Of a stretch of 40,008 bases of DNA, positions 19,011 through 28,123 are shown in pieces. This DNA is from Burkholderiales bacterium. GTDB taxonomy: Bacteria > Pseudomonadota > Gammaproteobacteria > Burkholderiales > Casimicrobiaceae. The notes beneath the pieces are model-generated. The model made no database searches. It was given only the letters and a program-made list of their open reading frames with translations, and was not told the DNA's origin. Every line of letters begins with the position of its first letter. Within the stretch, counting starts at the first letter, position 1. Location of the stretch: positions 1-40,008 of the forward strand of contig JANXNI010000009.1 of NCBI GenBank assembly GCA_025354165.1. The letters run 5' to 3'. Made by a program: the position numbers and the translations under genes.

Positions 19011-19958
19011 ATGAATAGCGGTGTAAACGACACAGCCGAAAACGAGACCGCCGAGACCATCCTCCGACGTCTCGAATGGACCGTGCTCAAGCGGCTCGAT
19101 GGTTTGCTTCAGGGCGACTATCGCACGCTGCTGCGCGGCTTTGGGTTGGACTTTGCGGGCTTGCGTGAGTATCAGCATGAAGACGATGTCCGCTACATCG
19201 ACTGGAATGTCACCGCTCGCATGAACACGCCTTACGTGCGGCAATTCAGCGAAGATCGCGACATGAATGCATGGTTTCTCGTTGACTTGAGTCCTTCATC
19301 CGACTTTGGTTCGTTACGGCACAACAAGCGCGATATTTCAAGTCAGTTTGTCGCCATGCTGGCGCGGCTTTTGTCGCAGCATGGCAACCGTACGGGCGCG
19401 ATGCTTTACGGCTCGACGGTCGACACCGTGATTCCGCCGCGTTGTGATCGTCGTCATGTGTTGCACTTGCTTCATCGCATGCGGCATCGTCCCGTTCTCG
19501 GTGCCATCGGGCCTACTCGGCTGGACGTGTTGCTGCGTCGCGCAGCAGAAACGCTGAAGCGTCGTAGCGCGGTGTTTCTGGTGTCGGATTTCATCAGTGA
19601 GCCGGGATGGGAAAAACCGCTCGCGCAGTTGGCGCAACGTCATGACGTGGTGGCCGTTCATGTGACCGATCCACTGGAGCAAACCTTGCCCGATCTCGGT
19701 CTCATCACGATGGAAGACCCGGAGACGGGTGAGCAGCTATTTGTGGACACATCGGACAAAGGTTTTCGGCAACGATTCGAAGCGCTGGCGATTGAAAACG
19801 AGCGTGCGCTGCAAACCACGTTTACGCGCCTCGGTGTTGATGCGTTGACACTTCGAACCGACCGATCATTGCTCGATAGCGTCGTTGCGTTTGCGCAACG
19901 ACGCAAGCGAAAATACGGGCAATCGAGCGTCCATCAACCCGCGTTCAAGGCCGCGTAG
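19011..19958 (+). CDS. DUF58 domain protein
   Basis: This 315-residue cytoplasmic protein has the DUF58 signature REYQHEDDVRYIDWNVTAR (about 46-64), followed by a degenerate von Willebrand A-like domain (MNAWFLVDLSPSSDFGS, then RSAVFLVSDFISEPGW). DUF58 proteins are partners of MoxR ATPases. Its stop is 9 bases before the VWA gene. It lacks membrane helices, unlike many DUF58 proteins with an N-terminal pair. Confidence 0.9.
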   Translation: MNSGVNDTAENETAETILRRLEWTVLKRLDGLLQGDYRTLLRGFGLDFAGLREYQHEDDVRYIDWNVTARMNTPYVRQFSEDRDMNAWFLVDLSPSSDFGSLRHNKRDISSQFVAMLARLLSQHGNRTGAMLYGSTVDTVIPPRCDRRHVLHLLHRMRHRPVLGAIGPTRLDVLLRRAAETLKRRSAVFLVSDFISEPGWEKPLAQLAQRHDVVAVHVTDPLEQTLPDLGLITMEDPETGEQLFVDTSDKGFRQRFEALAIENERALQTTFTRLGVDALTLRTDRSLLDSVVAFAQRRKRKYGQSSVHQPAFKAA

Positions 19959-19967
19959 GAGCAAAGC

Positions 19968-21008
19968 ATGACGTTCATCTGGCCGATGCTTTTGTTGACC
20001 CTGATACTGGTTCCTCTGCTGCTCGGTGCGTACCTCTGGCTGCTGCGCCGTCGTAAAAAAATGGCGGTGAGTTACGCCAATCTGGCTTTGGTCAAACAGG
20101 CGATGAAGAAAGGCCCCAGTTGGCGACGCCATGTTCCGCCTGCGCTGATGCTGGTAGCGCTTGCGCTCATGTTGTTCGCCTCGGCGCGTCCGGTTGCCAT
20201 CGTGCAATTGCCCTCAAACAAGCAGGTGATCATGCTCGCGATGGATGTGTCCGGCAGCATGCGTGCGACCGACGTTGAGCCCACTCGGATCGTTGCGGCA
20301 CAAAACGCCGCGAAAGCGTTTCTGAAAGATTTGCCGCGTCATGTTCGGGTCGGTATCGTCGCCTTCGCAGGCACCGCTCAAGTCGCGCAATTGCCGACGC
20401 TGAGCCGCGAGGATCTGGTCACCGCGATTGATCGCTTTCAACTGCAACGCGGGACGGCGACGGGCAACGGCATCGTGCTCGCATTAGCCACCCTATTCCC
20501 CGATGACGGCATCGACATCGGTCAGATGACCTGGGGCAAACCACAAACAAAAGCAAAGTCACTGGACGACGCAGCAAAAGAGAAAAAGGACGTAGCTCCG
20601 GTCGCGCCAGGCTCGTACACGTCCGCTGCCATCATCATGCTCACCGACGGGCAACGCACTACGGGTGTTGACCCGATGGAAGCCGCGAAGATGGCGGCAG
20701 ATCGCGGCGTGCGCGTGTACACGGTCGGCGTGGGCACGACGTCGGGCGAGACCATTGGTTTCGAAGGCTGGTCCATGCGCGTTCGGCTCGATGAAGACAC
20801 GCTGAAACAGATCGCCAATCGCACCGCTGCCGAATATTTTTATGCGGGGACAGCGGCTGACCTCAAGAAGGTTTACAACACGCTCAGCACGCGCCTCGCG
20901 CTTGAGAAAAAGGAAACCGAAATCTCTGGCATTTTCGCTCTGATCGCGGCAGTGTTCGCGATGTTTTCGGGGGGGTTATCGCTCGCGTGGTTTGGTCGAG
21001 TGATGTAG
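19968..21008 (+). CDS. VWA domain membrane protein (BatA-like)
   Basis: This 346-residue protein has two N-terminal membrane helices (about 4-24 and 56-76), a von Willebrand A domain and a C-terminal helix (about 320-342). The metal-dependent adhesion site is intact: DVSGS at 93-97, a threonine region GTATGNG and MLTDGQ near 225. It resembles BatA of the MoxR/aerotolerance operons; BatB and later genes are absent. With the MoxR and DUF58 genes it probably forms an ATP-driven chaperone complex at the inner membrane; its client is unknown. Confidence 0.9.
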   Translation: MTFIWPMLLLTLILVPLLLGAYLWLLRRRKKMAVSYANLALVKQAMKKGPSWRRHVPPALMLVALALMLFASARPVAIVQLPSNKQVIMLAMDVSGSMRATDVEPTRIVAAQNAAKAFLKDLPRHVRVGIVAFAGTAQVAQLPTLSREDLVTAIDRFQLQRGTATGNGIVLALATLFPDDGIDIGQMTWGKPQTKAKSLDDAAKEKKDVAPVAPGSYTSAAIIMLTDGQRTTGVDPMEAAKMAADRGVRVYTVGVGTTSGETIGFEGWSMRVRLDEDTLKQIANRTAAEYFYAGTAADLKKVYNTLSTRLALEKKETEISGIFALIAAVFAMFSGGLSLAWFGRVM

Positions 21009-21025
21009 CAATCCACGATGTGAAT

Positions 21026-21046
21026 GAGTGCGCTGACAGCGCACTC
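21026..21046 (+). terminator. Hairpin after the MoxR-DUF58-VWA operon
   Basis: GAGTGCGCT and AGCGCACTC form a perfect 9-bp stem with a GAC loop, 17 bases after the VWA stop. No U-tract follows, so termination or mRNA protection are both possible. Confidence 0.5.
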
Positions 21047-21156
21047 CAATTCATGAACCATCCGGCAGTTTTCTAGGGTTTTCCAGCTATCATCGGCCGA
21101 CTGTAATTTCACTCATGGAAAGGTGCTGATCCAGCGCGCTGGAGCTTAGCCACACT

Positions 21157-22410
21157 ATGTCATTACGACTGAAATTCAATCTCGTCCTGATCGTGATTTT
21201 TCTGATCAGCCTGGCTGGCGCGGCGTTTTATTACAACGGCTATCTTGAGAAAAACGCCATGACCGATGTGCGTAACAACTCAACCGTGCTGATGGAAACG
21301 GCGCTCGCGATTCGTAGCTACACTACCGACGAGATTCAGCCGTACCTGAGTCCGATGAACGAAAAGCGGTTTTATCCACAAACGGTGCCCGCATTCGCTG
21401 CGACCGAAACCCTGCGCCGCCTGCGCGACAAATTTCCGGCCTACGAATACAAAGAAGCGATGCTCAACCCGACCAATCCGCGTGATCGCGCGACCGATTG
21501 GGAAAAAGTGTTGATTGAAAAATTTCGCGCAGATCCGACCCAGGCCGAGCTGACCGGCATTCATGGCGAAGGCGTTCAGCGCGCTATGTACGTGGCACGG
21601 CCGATCGTCGTCAAACAGGCGCAATGCCTCGTCTGTCACAGCACCCCCGCTGCAGCCCCTGCCACGATGGTCAGCGTGTATGGCGACAAGAACGGCTTTG
21701 ACTGGAAAATGAACGAGCCCCTGGGCATGCAGATTGTCAAGCTGCCGATGCTTTATCCGCTCGAGAAAGCACGCGAGACATTCAACAATTTTCTGGTGTC
21801 GTTGCTGGTGACGTTTGCATTGATGTTCGTTGCCTTGAACGTGGTGTTGTCGGGACTCGTGATCGAGCCGATGGCGCGGATGAACAAGAAACTCGAAGAG
21901 CTGGCGACTAAAGACTTCCTCACCGATCTGGTCAATCGCCGCCGTTTTTTTGAGCAGCTTGAATCCGCGATGGCCGAGGCGCGCGTGAAAAAAATCGGCC
22001 TGTCGGTGGTGATGCTCGACATCGATTTCTTCAAACGAATCAACGACACGTTCGGCCACGACAGTGGTGATGTGGTGCTGAAAAATACGGCACTACGGGT
22101 GCGCGAACTTTTACGCAGCTCAGACTGTGCTGCGCGCTTCGGCGGCGAAGAGTTTGTGTTGATGCTGCGCGAAACGCGTATCGACGCGGCGATGGCGATT
22201 GCCGAGGCGGTACGCGGCAAAATCGCCAACGTCCCGTTTGATCTGGTTGGTACAGTCAGCGCCAGTTTCGGCGTTGCCGAGTGGAATCAGAATGAAGACG
22301 GACGCGCGCTGCTCAACCGGGCGGATCGCGCGCTATACATCGCGAAACAGAGTGGTCGTAACTGTGTGATTCGCGCAGAGCCTGAGGCGCCGCAAGCATC
22401 GTTGGCTTAG
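21157..22410 (+). CDS. Diguanylate cyclase with haem-binding DUF3365 sensor domain
   Basis: This is a 417-residue membrane protein. Helix 1 spans about 8-27. A periplasmic DUF3365 (Tll0287-like) domain covers about 30-200, with a c-type haem site CLVCH at 157-161 and GVQRAMYVARPIV just before. Helix 2 spans about 211-233, and a GGDEF domain runs from 250 to the end. The active-site motif is GGEEF (329-333), and the inhibitory I-site RSSD (320-323) lies five residues before it, so the enzyme should make cyclic di-GMP and be product-inhibited. The haem suggests redox or gas sensing. It appears to be a single gene with its own terminator. Confidence 0.93.
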   Translation: MSLRLKFNLVLIVIFLISLAGAAFYYNGYLEKNAMTDVRNNSTVLMETALAIRSYTTDEIQPYLSPMNEKRFYPQTVPAFAATETLRRLRDKFPAYEYKEAMLNPTNPRDRATDWEKVLIEKFRADPTQAELTGIHGEGVQRAMYVARPIVVKQAQCLVCHSTPAAAPATMVSVYGDKNGFDWKMNEPLGMQIVKLPMLYPLEKARETFNNFLVSLLVTFALMFVALNVVLSGLVIEPMARMNKKLEELATKDFLTDLVNRRRFFEQLESAMAEARVKKIGLSVVMLDIDFFKRINDTFGHDSGDVVLKNTALRVRELLRSSDCAARFGGEEFVLMLRETRIDAAMAIAEAVRGKIANVPFDLVGTVSASFGVAEWNQNEDGRALLNRADRALYIAKQSGRNCVIRAEPEAPQASLA

Positions 22411-22424
22411 TGTTTTCAGCGACC

Positions 22425-22458
22425 TTTCGCGATCTGTTGATCGCGAAATTTCTTTTTT
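22425..22458 (+). terminator. Rho-independent terminator of the diguanylate cyclase gene
   Basis: TTTCGCGATC-TGTT-GATCGCGAAA is a perfect 10-bp stem followed by TTTCTTTTTT. It starts 15 bases after the stop codon. Confidence 0.85.
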
Positions 22459-22482
22459 GTATGGTATTAGCTTCTCGGCCAA

Positions 22483-22569
22483 AGCCCCACTCAGTGGGGG
22501 CTACCGCCGATTTCGCAGTAGGTCGATATTCGCCATTTCTCGCCTCTAGCCCCCATTGAATGGGGCTGA
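22483..22569. repeat. Paired AGCCCC/GGGGCT hairpins
   Basis: Two short hairpins, AGCCCCACTCAGTGGGGGCT at 22483-22502 and AGCCCCCATTGAATGGGGCT at about 22548-22567, lie 45 bases apart between convergent genes. They look like a REP pair and may also stop transcription of the minus-strand gene ending at 22608. Confidence 0.5.
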
Positions 22570-22607
22570 GAGTAAATAGCTACTAACGTATCAGCTGATT
22601 CTGACAG

Positions 22608-24701
22608 TTACGGTTTGATCGACTGAATGTAGGCTGTGATGTCCGCCGGAGCTGTGCGCTTGGCGCCGGTGCCGAGCGCGCTTTGTGTGACTGCGGTTCC
22701 GCTCAAACCCAGCAAGGTCCGCAGAATCATCAGACCGTCTGTCAATGCATCGACCTTGCCGTTGCCATCCACGTCGAGGTAAGGCAAAACGCTTGCGATG
22801 TAGTTGGCAAGTGCCGGGTCAGCCGTACGCGAAGGATTGAAGCCCGCGCCAAGCGCGCCGGTACTGAGTGTCGCCCCCGTCATGCCCAACAGATAACGAA
22901 CCACCAGCACGCCGTCCGTTGCGGCGTCGTAGGCGTTGTTACCGTCGATATCGAGGCCTTTGGTAAGCGTGTTGCGTAAAGTAAAGCTGGTCGTGCCGGC
23001 ACCGGCAACGGTTGCGTTCAGCGGATATACGCCAGGCTTGTTATTGGCCGTGAATACCGGCGACGTCGCGACGCCCGCCGCATTGGTTACAGTGACAGCC
23101 GAGCTAGTGCCGGTGCCTGCAAACGTAGCACCGCCCGCCCCTGCGATGTCAGGTATCGCGGTCCACGTCACCGACAGCCCGGAAACGGGCGGAGTGGTCG
23201 TCACCGTTACGTTCGACGCGAACGCCGAATTAATCGGGGCACTCTGGTTATCACCCAGAGTCTTGACGATTGCGCTCGGGAGAGTTGAAGGCTCCCAGCC
23301 AATATCACGCATCAGCGAGTACGTCAGATCTTGAGGCGGTGTGACTTCGTGCGTCAAGTCACCGTTGATAGCGGGTTCCATCAGCTGATTGGGAAACGCG
23401 CTAGTGTCCCAGTGTGACACTGACGATCCGCTCTGGTACGGATTGGGGGTATACGCCAGCGGCTTGCCAAATGGATCGGCACCAGCCAGAGCGGTTGCGT
23501 CAAGCGCCAACTTGGCATTGACCACGACACTGGCGTCGAGTTGCGTTTTGATTGCATTGCGAACCGACTGCGTAATCCTCACAGCCGGAATGGTAATGGT
23601 CGCATCGGTGCCACCCAAGCCTGGGGACGGGTCGCCCGCTACATTGTCACCAATCAGTACCGCAATGGCGCCAGCATCCTGCGCAAATTTTACTTTGAAC
23701 GTGAACCCGCAGGTACCGCGATCGATCAGCGCAATTTTTCCGGCGATGGCCGCCGCGTTAGTCAACGCCGCGCAGCCATCCAGCGGCGCCGCGAACACCA
23801 CATTGGCCGCAACACCAGCATTCGTCAGCGCCGCTCCAAAAGAGGCCAATCCCACCTCGTAATTACCGGCGAGACCGGATGGTGCGGTGATCGTCAGGCG
23901 AGGCGTGCCCCCGAGCACGCTGGGCGCATTAGCCAAAACCTGCGGACCGTCCCACGCCAGCTTGCCCGGGTTGATGCCTGAGGCCGCGCGCTCAGCGTCG
24001 GTCATTTGCAACCAGCTCTTGCCAGTGCTGCCGTCGATCAGGAAGCGATCGTATACGCTTGGCAAGCCGTTGATCCGCACGCCCGTACTGCCGTTTGTAA
24101 CCGTCTGGAAACCCAGGCCGTGAGCGAATTCATGTGTGAGCACGGTCACCAGGTCGATATTGGAGCCATGATTGCTATCCAGCCCAAGATAAAAAAATGT
24201 TCCCGTTAGACAGCCGGATTGTCCGAGATTCACGTTGAAATTAGCGTTGATCTCTGCGGTAGCCGGATCAGCGTCGCCGCCATAAAGTTTGTTTGTGAGC
24301 GCAGCGCCGTACCAGGTACTAGCAAATGGCGCGCCGGGAAAGTCACTGTATACGGCCGTCGTTCCCGCGGAGCCGAGCACAGCGGTGGTGGCGGTGCAAG
24401 GCAGCGCAGTCCAGTGCGCCCCTACGGTGATAGTGGCCACGCTGGTGAGTGTGGCTCCCCATTTGTTGGCAGCCGCCTGAAACGCAATCAATCGTTGCTG
24501 CCCAAGCGTGGTACCGGTATTGCCGCCAACGGGCGCAACCACGGTAGCGTCCTTAAAACCGACGCCGGCCACGTCGTTGTTAAGAATGACGATGGTGGCT
24601 GCGGCAAACGTTGACGTCGAAACACCGATTGCCAGAGTTGCTGAAAGCGCTGCGACGCAACGCAGGGCGGATGATTTGTTTTTGTACGTTGAATTAGGCA
24701 T
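22608..24701 (-). CDS. Secreted PA-domain metallopeptidase-like protein with dockerin-like tail
   Basis: This 697-residue protein has a signal peptide (about 1-34). A zinc-protease-like helix HEFAHGLGF occurs at 190-198. A PA (protease-associated) insert lies at about 300-395 with IALIDRGTCGFTFKVKFAQD. An immunoglobulin-like region covers roughly 480-580. The C-terminus holds two dockerin-like units, DIDGNNAYDAATDGVLVVRY and DVDGNGKVDALTDGLMILRT. In the HExxHxxGxxH pattern the third metal histidine would be residue 200, but threonine is there, so activity is uncertain. The small secreted protein gene begins upstream with a 24-base gap. Substrate unknown. Confidence 0.8.
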   Translation of the reverse strand: MPNSTYKNKSSALRCVAALSATLAIGVSTSTFAAATIVILNNDVAGVGFKDATVVAPVGGNTGTTLGQQRLIAFQAAANKWGATLTSVATITVGAHWTALPCTATTAVLGSAGTTAVYSDFPGAPFASTWYGAALTNKLYGGDADPATAEINANFNVNLGQSGCLTGTFFYLGLDSNHGSNIDLVTVLTHEFAHGLGFQTVTNGSTGVRINGLPSVYDRFLIDGSTGKSWLQMTDAERAASGINPGKLAWDGPQVLANAPSVLGGTPRLTITAPSGLAGNYEVGLASFGAALTNAGVAANVVFAAPLDGCAALTNAAAIAGKIALIDRGTCGFTFKVKFAQDAGAIAVLIGDNVAGDPSPGLGGTDATITIPAVRITQSVRNAIKTQLDASVVVNAKLALDATALAGADPFGKPLAYTPNPYQSGSSVSHWDTSAFPNQLMEPAINGDLTHEVTPPQDLTYSLMRDIGWEPSTLPSAIVKTLGDNQSAPINSAFASNVTVTTTPPVSGLSVTWTAIPDIAGAGGATFAGTGTSSAVTVTNAAGVATSPVFTANNKPGVYPLNATVAGAGTTSFTLRNTLTKGLDIDGNNAYDAATDGVLVVRYLLGMTGATLSTGALGAGFNPSRTADPALANYIASVLPYLDVDGNGKVDALTDGLMILRTLLGLSGTAVTQSALGTGAKRTAPADITAYIQSIKP

Positions 24702-24725
24702 GAGAGAAATATTCCGTTGCGACGC

Positions 24726-25271
24726 CTATTGGGTTTCGAGCTGAATGGGGGCTCGGCGTACGGAGACGGCTCTCAATACACCCACCAGTTTCGGATCAAT
24801 ATCGAAAAACACGGCTGCGAGCTCAGGGTTGTCCACGCAGGCCTGTGAAATGCTTCCGTCATCTTCTTTTCTGGCCAGCATCGCATTCTGGAATCGGCCC
24901 TGCAAGTCAATGGAGACGCTTCCGTCAGCATGCTGCACCTGCACCAGCCCGTCGGTGGACTGATTGACCAGCGCCTTGATGCCGTCGGCGAGGCGCAGCG
25001 CCTCGTCCGAGGTCAATGCGCGAATCTTGCCAGTGTCGCGATCCACCGCCACCATCATGCCCTGCGCGTCGGAGGTGACGTAAGGTCTGGATTTCTGCCC
25101 CGATGCGGGTGCCCCGTTTTGCTCAGCGGCAGCCACCTGAGTTTCGGCACCGTGATTGGGATGAGCGCTCACGCTGGCCATCGACAAGAGTGATGCTGCG
25201 ATTGCCACGCCGGTCAACGACGGAATCGACCGCGCTGCGCATTGAATGCGATACTGTTTGCTGGATTTCAT
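24726..25271 (-). CDS. Small secreted protein of unknown function
   Basis: From ATG 25271 the product has 181 residues with a signal peptide (about 1-36: AAASLLSMASVSAH is its hydrophobic end). The frame continues to 25421, but the added 50 residues lack a start signal. The mature part reads GMMVAVDRDTGKIRALTSDE, then GLVQVQHADGSVSIDLQGRF and SQACVDNPELAAVFF. This resembles a family of short exported proteins encoded beside secreted PA-domain or peptidase-like proteins, as here. The function is unknown. Confidence 0.75.
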   Translation of the reverse strand: MKSSKQYRIQCAARSIPSLTGVAIAASLLSMASVSAHPNHGAETQVAAAEQNGAPASGQKSRPYVTSDAQGMMVAVDRDTGKIRALTSDEALRLADGIKALVNQSTDGLVQVQHADGSVSIDLQGRFQNAMLARKEDDGSISQACVDNPELAAVFFDIDPKLVGVLRAVSVRRAPIQLETQ

Positions 25272-25508
25272 CTGTGCTCCGTACTGCTTCGAGAAGAAGG
25301 AAAAATTTGGAATGTTCCGATCGGATCGTCGCGCGACGCCAGGTAAGTGCGTCGGCAACGCCGAAGTTTGAGGTTGCAGACTGCCAGCGGGCCAGAGCAA
25401 TCCTAAGAGATTATCAGGCATGCCGGGAGAAACATTCGTTTTTGTGCGGAAAACGGCTCATTACGGATTTTCGGCAGGCGGCGCGCGCGGATCGTTCCAA
25501 TCCGGTTA

Positions 25509-25626
25509 TCAGCTTTTAGTAAAAATGACTACTACTCCGGTGCTACCGTCTGAATTCGTCAAAAGTCGACTTTAAGCGTTTTAAGCCTGGAGCCCAAACA
25601 AAATATGGAGTTTGCCAAAGAGCTGC
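25509..25626 (-). repeat. MITE-like 120-bp element, copy 4
   Basis: It starts TCAGCTTTTAGT and ends AAAGAGCTGCT. The inner part TCGACTTTAAGCGTTTTAAG and AGCCCAAACAAAATATGG aligns closely with TCGACTTAAGGCGTTTTAAC and AGCCCAATGCAAATATGG of copy 5 (38102-38223). It lies just beyond the end of the FAH gene. Confidence 0.65.
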
Positions 25627-25654
25627 TGGCTACCGGCTTCGCGGTGCGGATCGG

Positions 25655-26350
25655 CTACACCACCTTGACGGTGATCGCCTCTACGCCGGCACACGAAGCC
25701 ACCATCACGTCGCCCTTGACGACCGCCGCCACGCCCTCGGGTGTACCGGTCATGATCAAGTCGCCCGGCTGCAATTCCCATGCGTCCGACAGGTGCTCGA
25801 TGATCTCGTTGACGCTCCAGATCAGCTTGTCCATATCGCTGGATTGCGTCGTTTTTCCATTCACCGTCAGGTTAATGGTGCCGCTCTTGATCTCGCCGGT
25901 TTGTGCAATCGGCGTGATCGGCCCGACCGGTGCGGACTGATCCACCGCCTTGCCAATTTCCCACGGACGCCCGGTTTTTTTCGATTCGCCCTGCAAGTCG
26001 CGACGTGTCATGTCGAGGCCCACGGCGTAGCCAAAAATATGCTTCGCTGCGTCGGCAGCCGCGATGTTTGTTCCACCCGTACCGATGGCAACGACCAGTT
26101 CTACTTCGTGATGAAAATCTTTGGTGAGGCTCGGGTATGCAATGTCTACGCTCGCGCCCCTGGCGCAAGCAACCACTGCGTCGGCGGGCTTAAGAAAAAA
26201 GAATGGTGCTTCACGCCCAGTGAAACCCATCTCTTTGGCGTGCTCCACATAGTTGCGCCCAACGCAATAAACGCGGCGCACCGGAAATCGTTGGTCAGAG
26301 CCGGTAATTGGGAGCGACGTAACGGGAGCGGGAGGAATGGCGTAGGTCAT
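25655..26350 (-). CDS. Fumarylacetoacetate hydrolase (FAH) family protein
   Basis: This 231-residue cytoplasmic enzyme has the FAH fold and typical short length. Visible are the start region VYCVGRNYVEHAKEMG, the metal-ligand stretches HHEVELVVAIG and GYAVGLDMTRRDLQ, and the C-terminal signature PGDLIMTGTPEGV. Members hydrolyse or decarboxylate diketo acids in aromatic degradation, for example fumarylpyruvate hydrolase or oxaloacetate decarboxylase; the exact substrate cannot be told. The MFS gene lies 95 bases upstream on the same strand and may be cotranscribed. Confidence 0.92.
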   Translation of the reverse strand: MTYAIPPAPVTSLPITGSDQRFPVRRVYCVGRNYVEHAKEMGFTGREAPFFFLKPADAVVACARGASVDIAYPSLTKDFHHEVELVVAIGTGGTNIAAADAAKHIFGYAVGLDMTRRDLQGESKKTGRPWEIGKAVDQSAPVGPITPIAQTGEIKSGTINLTVNGKTTQSSDMDKLIWSVNEIIEHLSDAWELQPGDLIMTGTPEGVAAVVKGDVMVASCAGVEAITVKVV

Positions 26351-26445
26351 GATTTACGTAGGAAAGAGTTTCAGAACGTCGGAAGGTCAAGCAATTACCC
26401 ATCATTATCTCCCGCACGGCTACGCCGTCACGACGAAGAATTCCA

Positions 26446-27744
26446 CTACTCGCGCTTCGTTCCAAACACTGGGTCAACCTTGATCAGCGCCGTCACCAGA
26501 AAACTCGGGACCGTCGCCACACAAACCCAGATAAAGAAGTTGGCATAGCCCAACTCTGATTGCAGCCAGCCGCTCGCCATACCGGGCAGCATCATGCCCA
26601 GCGCCATGAAACCGGTGCAGATCGCGTAGTGCGCGGTTTGGTGCTCGCCGGTTGCTGTCATGATCATGAACAGCACGTACGCGGTGAAGCCAAATCCATA
26701 GCCGAATTGCTCGATGGCCACGAGCGTTCCGATCAGGTAAATATCGGTGGGTTGCACCATTGCAAGATACACATAGACACCGTTCGGCACATTGATTGCG
26801 AGCGCCATGATCCACAACCATCGCTTCATGCCGTGGCGCGAAATAAGGTACGCGCTCAGCAGCCCGCCCACCGTCAGCGCGGCGACGCCAATCGTTCCGT
26901 ACAGCAAGCCGACGTTTTCGGTGGACAAACCCAGTCCACCCTTGTCCATTTTGTCGAGCAGAAATACCGGCGCAATCTTGACCAGTTGCGCCTCGGCGAA
27001 TCGATAAAGCATCAGAAACGCAAGCACTGTGACGATCTCTTTTTTCTTGAGAAATTTGGCAAAGATGGCAACGAATGTCTTGCCGATCTGACCGTCGTCA
27101 ATCTTTGCGACATCGTTTGCCGGACGCGGCAACATCACGTTGTGATAAGCGAACAGCGACACGAACATCGCGCCCAGTAAATAAAAAACGATAGACCAGG
27201 CCATCGTCACATTACCGCTGATGGTAGTGAGCTTTCCAGCGAGATAAACGAGGCCACCCTGCCCCGTGATCATCGACAGCCGGAAAAAAGTGCTGCGAAT
27301 ACCAACATACGCCGCCTGCTCGTGCTGCCGCAAACCCAGCATGTAGAAGCCGTCAGACGCGATGTCATGCGTCGCCGCACTAAACGCGAGCAACCAGAAA
27401 ATCGCGAGCGTAATGCGAAAGAAGTTATCACCCGGAATGGTCAACGCCACCAGCGCGAACGCCGCGCCAATCAACAGTTCCAGCCACACGATCCACCAGC
27501 GCTTGGTGCGGAACATATCGACAAAGGGCGACCACAACGGCTTGATCACGAACGGCAGATACAGCCAACTTGTGTAGAGCGCAATGTCCGTGTTCGACAC
27601 GCCCATGTTCTTGTACAGGATCACCGACAGCGTCATCACCGCGACGTACGGAATGCCCTGACCGAAATACAGCGTCGGGATCCATCGCCACAGGCTTTTC
27701 GGCGTCGCAACGACGGTTGGGGTGTCAACTAATGTGTCACTCAT
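26446..27744 (-). CDS. AmpG-like MFS transporter
   Basis: This 432-residue integral membrane protein has about 12 hydrophobic segments. WRWIPTLYFGQGIPYVAVMT, LYLPFVIKPLWSPFVDMFRT and ATHDIASDGFYMLGL resemble the PAT/AmpG branch of the major facilitator superfamily, which imports muropeptides or related compounds. The substrate is uncertain. A cytoplasmic loop around 205-225 (PANDVAKIDDGQIG) separates the two halves. Length and start (MSDTLVDTPTV) are ordinary. Confidence 0.85.
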   Translation of the reverse strand: MSDTLVDTPTVVATPKSLWRWIPTLYFGQGIPYVAVMTLSVILYKNMGVSNTDIALYTSWLYLPFVIKPLWSPFVDMFRTKRWWIVWLELLIGAAFALVALTIPGDNFFRITLAIFWLLAFSAATHDIASDGFYMLGLRQHEQAAYVGIRSTFFRLSMITGQGGLVYLAGKLTTISGNVTMAWSIVFYLLGAMFVSLFAYHNVMLPRPANDVAKIDDGQIGKTFVAIFAKFLKKKEIVTVLAFLMLYRFAEAQLVKIAPVFLLDKMDKGGLGLSTENVGLLYGTIGVAALTVGGLLSAYLISRHGMKRWLWIMALAINVPNGVYVYLAMVQPTDIYLIGTLVAIEQFGYGFGFTAYVLFMIMTATGEHQTAHYAICTGFMALGMMLPGMASGWLQSELGYANFFIWVCVATVPSFLVTALIKVDPVFGTKRE

Positions 27745-28123
27745 TCTTGCGTGCTCAAACCCGATTGGATAAGCGCCTGTCGCGCCAATACGCTCAAGTG
27801 TGCACTACGATCACCTCCACGTGCGCCATCGGGTTCGGGATGACCCCGCCCTACAAAGCGTTTTAACAGCGCCACGGTTCCAGCATCGGCCGGTTGCTCG
27901 CCTGACCAACCGCATGCAGGTGCGGGTGTAGGCGACGGCTTACAGTGATTCAGCCAGAATCACCACATACGGCAGCCCTTGCGTTTGTTAACGTTCTGCC
28001 ATCGGTGGTTTGTGCAATTTTCCGCATTAGAGTGGTCTGTTGCATGCGCCATCAAACGGCACTAGCGGCTTGCCGCTCCCTCGACTCACTTTGAGTCAGT
28101 AACCAATCTAGACGGGAAATATC
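27745..28123. other. Divergent gap without a gene
   Basis: This region separates the minus-strand MFS gene from the plus-strand crystallin gene and should hold both promoters. I see GC-rich inverted repeats near 27815-27855 but no clear -10/-35 pair. Confidence 0.4.

Noticed and set aside
25793-26548. 251-codon open frame opposite the FAH gene
   Set aside because: The opposite strand holds clear FAH motifs, and this frame spans two real genes.
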